In this document: piece after piece, positions 6,592 to 9,302 of the stretch
Layout of the letters: every line of letters starts with the position of its first letter
Numbering within the stretch: the first letter of the stretch is position 1
From: an uncultured Prevotella sp.
Lineage (GTDB): Bacteria; Bacteroidota; Bacteroidia; Bacteroidales; Bacteroidaceae
Reading direction: 5' to 3'
NCBI GenBank assembly: GCA_934281565.1
Contig: CAKQXI010000096.1
Coordinates: 1 to 9,302, forward strand
Length of the DNA stretch: 9,302 bases
The notes under the pieces: generated by a model
Told to the model about the DNA's origin: nothing
Seen by the model: only the letters and a program-made list of their open reading frames with translations
Database searches by the model: none
Program-made: the position numbers and the translations under genes

Positions 6592-7341
6592 TTAGAAGTC
6601 CCACTTCACACCTAAACAAGGACGGCACCAGAAACCTCCCTTTGAGCCAAAGTTGTTGCTCAACTCGATTTCAGTACCAACATTGAGGTTGTCACATCCA
6701 AAATGGCGACCTATATTATACCATAATTGTGGTTCGGTAGTGAAGACAGTATGCTTGGTTGTGGAAGAACCATCTGCTTGGAAATCTACATTATGTGTCT
6801 CCCACCAGAAATCAGCAAAACCATCAAACTTCAAGCCTTTCACACCAAAGATGTCATTGCAAGTCCATACTGCCGTCAATTGCATAGGCACGTTGCTATG
6901 CTGCTTGCGGATAGTCTTATAGAGTGCTTGGAGCGTCAAGGTATTGTTGTAAGTTTTGTCATGGATAAGGTATTCCACACCAAAAAGCCAAGCATTGTTG
7001 ATAGGATAACTTCTTGTAATACCTCCATTGTACTCAACGTGCAAGCTGAAGTCTTTCATCTTTGAGTTCTGCCAGAAGTTGAGGGCACGTGAAATCTCCG
7101 TATAAGTACCACCCTGTGCCAAGTTCGGTCCTTCAACATGGTCATCATAATTGAAATCATGGTCTACGAAGAAATAAGTACTACCCCATTTATCACCCTT
7201 GAACATCTCCAAGGTCAAGGTTACGAACTTACGGTCAGAGCCGAAATCATAAAACACTTGTGCGTTGGTTTGTGCCTTGGCATATCCGCAGAACAGGAAC
7301 AAAGCTACCAACACGAACAAAAATCTCTCTTTCTTGATCAT
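6592..7341 (-). CDS. DUF5020-family Tsx-like outer-membrane channel
   Basis: The 249-residue product has a clear signal peptide (cut after YAKA, residue 23) and then QVFYDFGSDRKFVTLTLEMF, DKWGSTYFFVDHDF, FSLHVEYNGG, a FADFWWETHNVDF strand and PQLWYNIGR. It ends in LGVKWDF, with a terminal Phe typical of barrels inserted by BAM. This pattern matches DUF5020, a Bacteroidetes family related to the nucleoside channel Tsx. The gene starts 27 bp after the purine permease stop, on the same strand, which supports a role in bringing nucleosides or nucleobases across the outer membrane. Pore specificity is inferred from family and context only. Its stop codon touches the stop codon of rmuC, leaving no room for a terminator between them. 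Confidence 0.85.
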   Translation of the reverse strand: MIKKERFLFVLVALFLFCGYAKAQTNAQVFYDFGSDRKFVTLTLEMFKGDKWGSTYFFVDHDFNYDDHVEGPNLAQGGTYTEISRALNFWQNSKMKDFSLHVEYNGGITRSYPINNAWLFGVEYLIHDKTYNNTLTLQALYKTIRKQHSNVPMQLTAVWTCNDIFGVKGLKFDGFADFWWETHNVDFQADGSSTTKHTVFTTEPQLWYNIGRHFGCDNLNVGTEIELSNNFGSKGGFWCRPCLGVKWDF

Positions 7342-7368
7342 TTTATTGTATATATAGATGACTAATAT

Positions 7369-8670
7369 TTAGGAAAATGCGTAATTCACGACAAACAAGA
7401 TTGCCAATATATATAAGGTGATGTTCAAATCCTTGGTCTTGCCTGCCAGCAACTTAATGAGCACGTAGCTCAATATACCCAAGCAGATACCATCGGCAAT
7501 GGAATAGCAAAGTACCATCGTAATCATGGTGACAAAAGCAGGGAACGCCTCAGAAATATCATCCAACTCTATCTTCTTGAAAGAGTCTACCATTAATACA
7601 CCTACCATAACCAAGGCTCCACTTGTTGCTGCACCTGGAATTAGCAAGAAGATGGGTGCCAAGAATATAGACAGCAAGAAAAGAATACCAACAAAAAGGG
7701 AAGTCATCCCAGAACGTCCACCCTCAGCAATACCCGATGCACTCTCTATATAAGTAGTAATAGTAGAGCTACCCAAGAAAGCACCACAAGTTGTTCCGAT
7801 AGCATCACTCATCATCGCTTCCTTTACACGAGGAATAGAACCGTCTTTCTTTACAATGCCTGTCTTCTCTGCCAATCCTACCAATGTACCCAAGGTGTCG
7901 AAGATATTAACCAACAATAAGGAGAAGATTACCATGAACATCTTTGGAGTAAAGAAGCCGTGGAAATCGAACTGACAGAAAATAGGAGCAATGCTATGGG
8001 GAGCCGACACTGGCATCCATCCCTCTGGCAATTCTGTCACTCCCAATGGAATACCGATAATCGTGGAAGCGATGATACCATAAAACAAGGCTCCCTTTAC
8101 TTTTCTCACCATCAACATACCACTAATCAATATAGAAGCCAAGCCCAATAAACATACTGGGGTAAAGCTACCTAACTGCACAAAGGTAGATGGATTTGCC
8201 ACAATGATGCCTGCGTTTTTCAATCCGATGAAAGCGATGAACATTCCGATGCCCGATGATATGGCATACCGTAGGTTCATTGGAATACAATCCAATATCT
8301 TGTCACGGATATTGAAGAAAGTAATGAGAAGGAACAACACACCTTCCACCAAAAGTACAGCTAAAGATTGCTGCCAAGTAAGTCCCATAGCCTGACAAAG
8401 CGTGAAGGCAAAGAATGCATTCAATCCCATGCTTGGAGCCTGGGCGAAAGGAAGTTTCGCCATAAAGGCCAACAGCAAGGTCGCTATCGCTGAAGCAATG
8501 GCAGTACTGGTAAACAAGGCACCCTTGTCCATGCCTGTCGTGGAGAGAATGGCAGGATTTACTGCCAGAATGTAACACATTGTCAAGAACGTAGTCAATC
8601 CTGCGATAATCTCAGTCTTAACCGTTGCCTGCTTGGGGTCGAATCCCAATAACACTTTTAACTTATTCAT
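7369..8670 (-). CDS. NCS2-family (AzgA/GhxP-type) purine nucleobase permease
   Basis: The 433-residue integral membrane protein has about 12-14 hydrophobic segments. It opens with LLGFDPKQATVKTEIIAGLTTF, then shows APSMGLNAFFAFT (78-90), NIFDTLGTLVGLA (255-267) and GAFLGSSTITTYIESASGIA (296-315). These are signatures of COG2252, the adenine/guanine/hypoxanthine branch of the NCS2 transporters, which import nucleobases with protons across the inner membrane. The length is normal for the branch. The ATG at 8670 is preceded by a good promoter and an approximately 42-nt leader, too short for a purine riboswitch, and I see none. It is the first gene of a two-gene operon with the DUF5020 channel. 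Which purine is preferred cannot be told from the sequence. Confidence 0.95.
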   Translation of the reverse strand: MNKLKVLLGFDPKQATVKTEIIAGLTTFLTMCYILAVNPAILSTTGMDKGALFTSTAIASAIATLLLAFMAKLPFAQAPSMGLNAFFAFTLCQAMGLTWQQSLAVLLVEGVLFLLITFFNIRDKILDCIPMNLRYAISSGIGMFIAFIGLKNAGIIVANPSTFVQLGSFTPVCLLGLASILISGMLMVRKVKGALFYGIIASTIIGIPLGVTELPEGWMPVSAPHSIAPIFCQFDFHGFFTPKMFMVIFSLLLVNIFDTLGTLVGLAEKTGIVKKDGSIPRVKEAMMSDAIGTTCGAFLGSSTITTYIESASGIAEGGRSGMTSLFVGILFLLSIFLAPIFLLIPGAATSGALVMVGVLMVDSFKKIELDDISEAFPAFVTMITMVLCYSIADGICLGILSYVLIKLLAGKTKDLNITLYILAILFVVNYAFS

Positions 8671-8718
8671 TATATTGCATTTATGATTGTTAGCTCTCTT
8701 ATGCTCACATTAGGATTG

Positions 8719-8726
8719 CAAAGGTA
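8719..8726 (-). promoter_or_regulatory. -7 box of the purine permease operon promoter
   Basis: On the minus strand TACCTTTG fits TAnnTTTG. About 19 bp upstream lies TTGT, an imperfect -33 box. Transcription would start near 8712. Confidence 0.6.
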
Positions 8727-8806
8727 GTAAAAAATAAAGAAAGCCACAAGGATTATAGAGATTATTTCACCTTTTTGCAAACAGAAATACATATTGTCCC
8801 CAGACA

Positions 8807-8835
8807 CAAAACTGCGACGGCTTGTCGCAGTTTTG
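8807..8835 (-). terminator. Intrinsic terminator after the right-edge fimbrillin gene
   Basis: CAAAACTGCGAC and GTCGCAGTTTTG form a perfect 12-bp stem around a five-base loop, with the A-run/T-run form typical of bidirectional terminators. It lies 65 bp after the stop of the minus-strand gene ending at 8901 and upstream of the permease promoter, so it separates the two transcription units. Confidence 0.8.
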
Positions 8836-8900
8836 GATCTGACGAAGAAAATCTATTGTAGAACTTCTTCATGCCCATAGATTACGAGGTGGGATGCAAT

Positions 8901-9302
8901 TTAGAAAGCAAGGAATGGACGAACTCTGAGTTCTGATGTTTTTCCATATGCCTGGAAGCGGAAAGACTTATAAGTATTCTTGTTATTATAGCCAGGGTCA
9001 ATGTCTATAGCGTTGCTTGAATCATAATTGGTAGAAGTCCATTCCGAAATATTACTACCTCCAAGACTAAACTCAGTATAATTGTTCGTCCCAGCTTTCT
9101 TCAAGGCATTGTTGATTTTATCGGATACAGTATCCATGCAGCTACTACTAAAGAAATTATCGATAGACCAATTGCTTGGACTCAGTCCTGTTCCAAGACC
9201 AGTCATTATCGCATAATATTGTCCCGCAGTTGGCAAGAACCAACCTGTGCATTTATCAGATTTAGCAGGGAGAGTTGTATATTCTTTTGCCGCCTTTGCC
9301 GC
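8901..9302 (-). CDS. C-terminal part of a fimbrillin-family protein, start beyond the right edge
   Basis: The frame is open from the right edge to a TAA at 8901, giving the last 133 residues of a longer protein. It runs from AAKAAKEYTTLP through CTGWFLPTAGQYYAIMTGLG, a central DTVSDKINNALKKAG and SEWTSTNYDSSNAIDI, to the terminus ELRVRPFLAF. I know this GWFLP-x-x-GQ-Y/W ... W-S/T-S-T/S ... VRPxLAF pattern as the C-terminal domain of many Bacteroidales fimbrillin-family proteins; it resembles the Lcl/DUF1566-like lectin-type folds. By analogy it may be a surface-exposed tip or adhesion module. A TTG at 9236 could formally serve as a start but falls inside the conserved motif, so it is not one. 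The N-terminus, lipobox and promoter are outside the window. It is followed by a strong terminator. Confidence 0.85.
   Translation of the reverse strand, partial: AAKAAKEYTTLPAKSDKCTGWFLPTAGQYYAIMTGLGTGLSPSNWSIDNFFSSSCMDTVSDKINNALKKAGTNNYTEFSLGGSNISEWTSTNYDSSNAIDIDPGYNNKNTYKSFRFQAYGKTSELRVRPFLAF

Noticed and set aside
8671..8718. Purine riboswitch in the permease leader
   Set aside because: The predicted leader is only about 42 nt and lacks the three-way-junction pairing of purine aptamers.
9234..9236. TTG as the start of the right-edge gene
   Set aside because: It lies within the conserved GWFLP motif, and the frame stays open to the window edge, so the true start is outside.

Overview
The window looks like chromosomal DNA from a member of the Bacteroidales, most likely a Prevotella/Segatella-type organism. 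The reasons are the AT-rich intergenic DNA, several promoters with the Bacteroidetes -7 box TAnnTTTG, A-rich regions upstream of starts instead of strong Shine-Dalgarno sequences, and families largely confined to this phylum (fimbrillin-family lipoproteins, DUF4421, DUF5020). The genus is an inference. No phage, transposase, integrase or CRISPR gene is visible.

Left part, all on the minus strand. From 4697 down to 1311 runs a three-gene operon: a secreted CE2-type SGNH carbohydrate esterase, a DUF4421 outer-membrane beta-barrel protein and an unrecognised lipoprotein. It has a good promoter at 4723-4754. Below it, a fimbrillin-family lipoprotein starts at 1174 under its own promoter and runs off the left edge. 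Eight residues after its lipidated cysteine it carries an uninterrupted run of ten G. Loss or gain of one G gives a stop codon within a few codons, so the gene looks like a slipped-strand ON/OFF phase switch, here read in the ON frame. This is the most notable observation in the window.

Middle. A class II tRNA-Leu(UAG) at 4823-4904 is transcribed divergently from the esterase operon and has a TAnnTTTG promoter and a strong terminator. The gene-less stretch after it holds an 11-bp-spaced TTGGCAAC direct repeat, a perfect 23-bp dyad and a small hairpin. Next comes rmuC (5221-6591, +), with an N-terminal membrane anchor, a coiled coil built from 11-residue repeats and the nuclease-like core.

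Right part, minus strand. A two-gene operon encodes an NCS2/AzgA-type purine permease (8670-7369) followed by a DUF5020 Tsx-like outer-membrane protein (7341-6592). Together they suggest a two-membrane route for purine or nucleoside uptake. Its last gene meets rmuC tail to tail with abutting stop codons. At the right edge is the C-terminal part of a second fimbrillin-family protein (GWFLP...VRPFLAF type), followed by a perfect 12-bp-stem terminator. The window is thus bracketed by two surface-fimbrillin genes, with envelope and housekeeping genes between.
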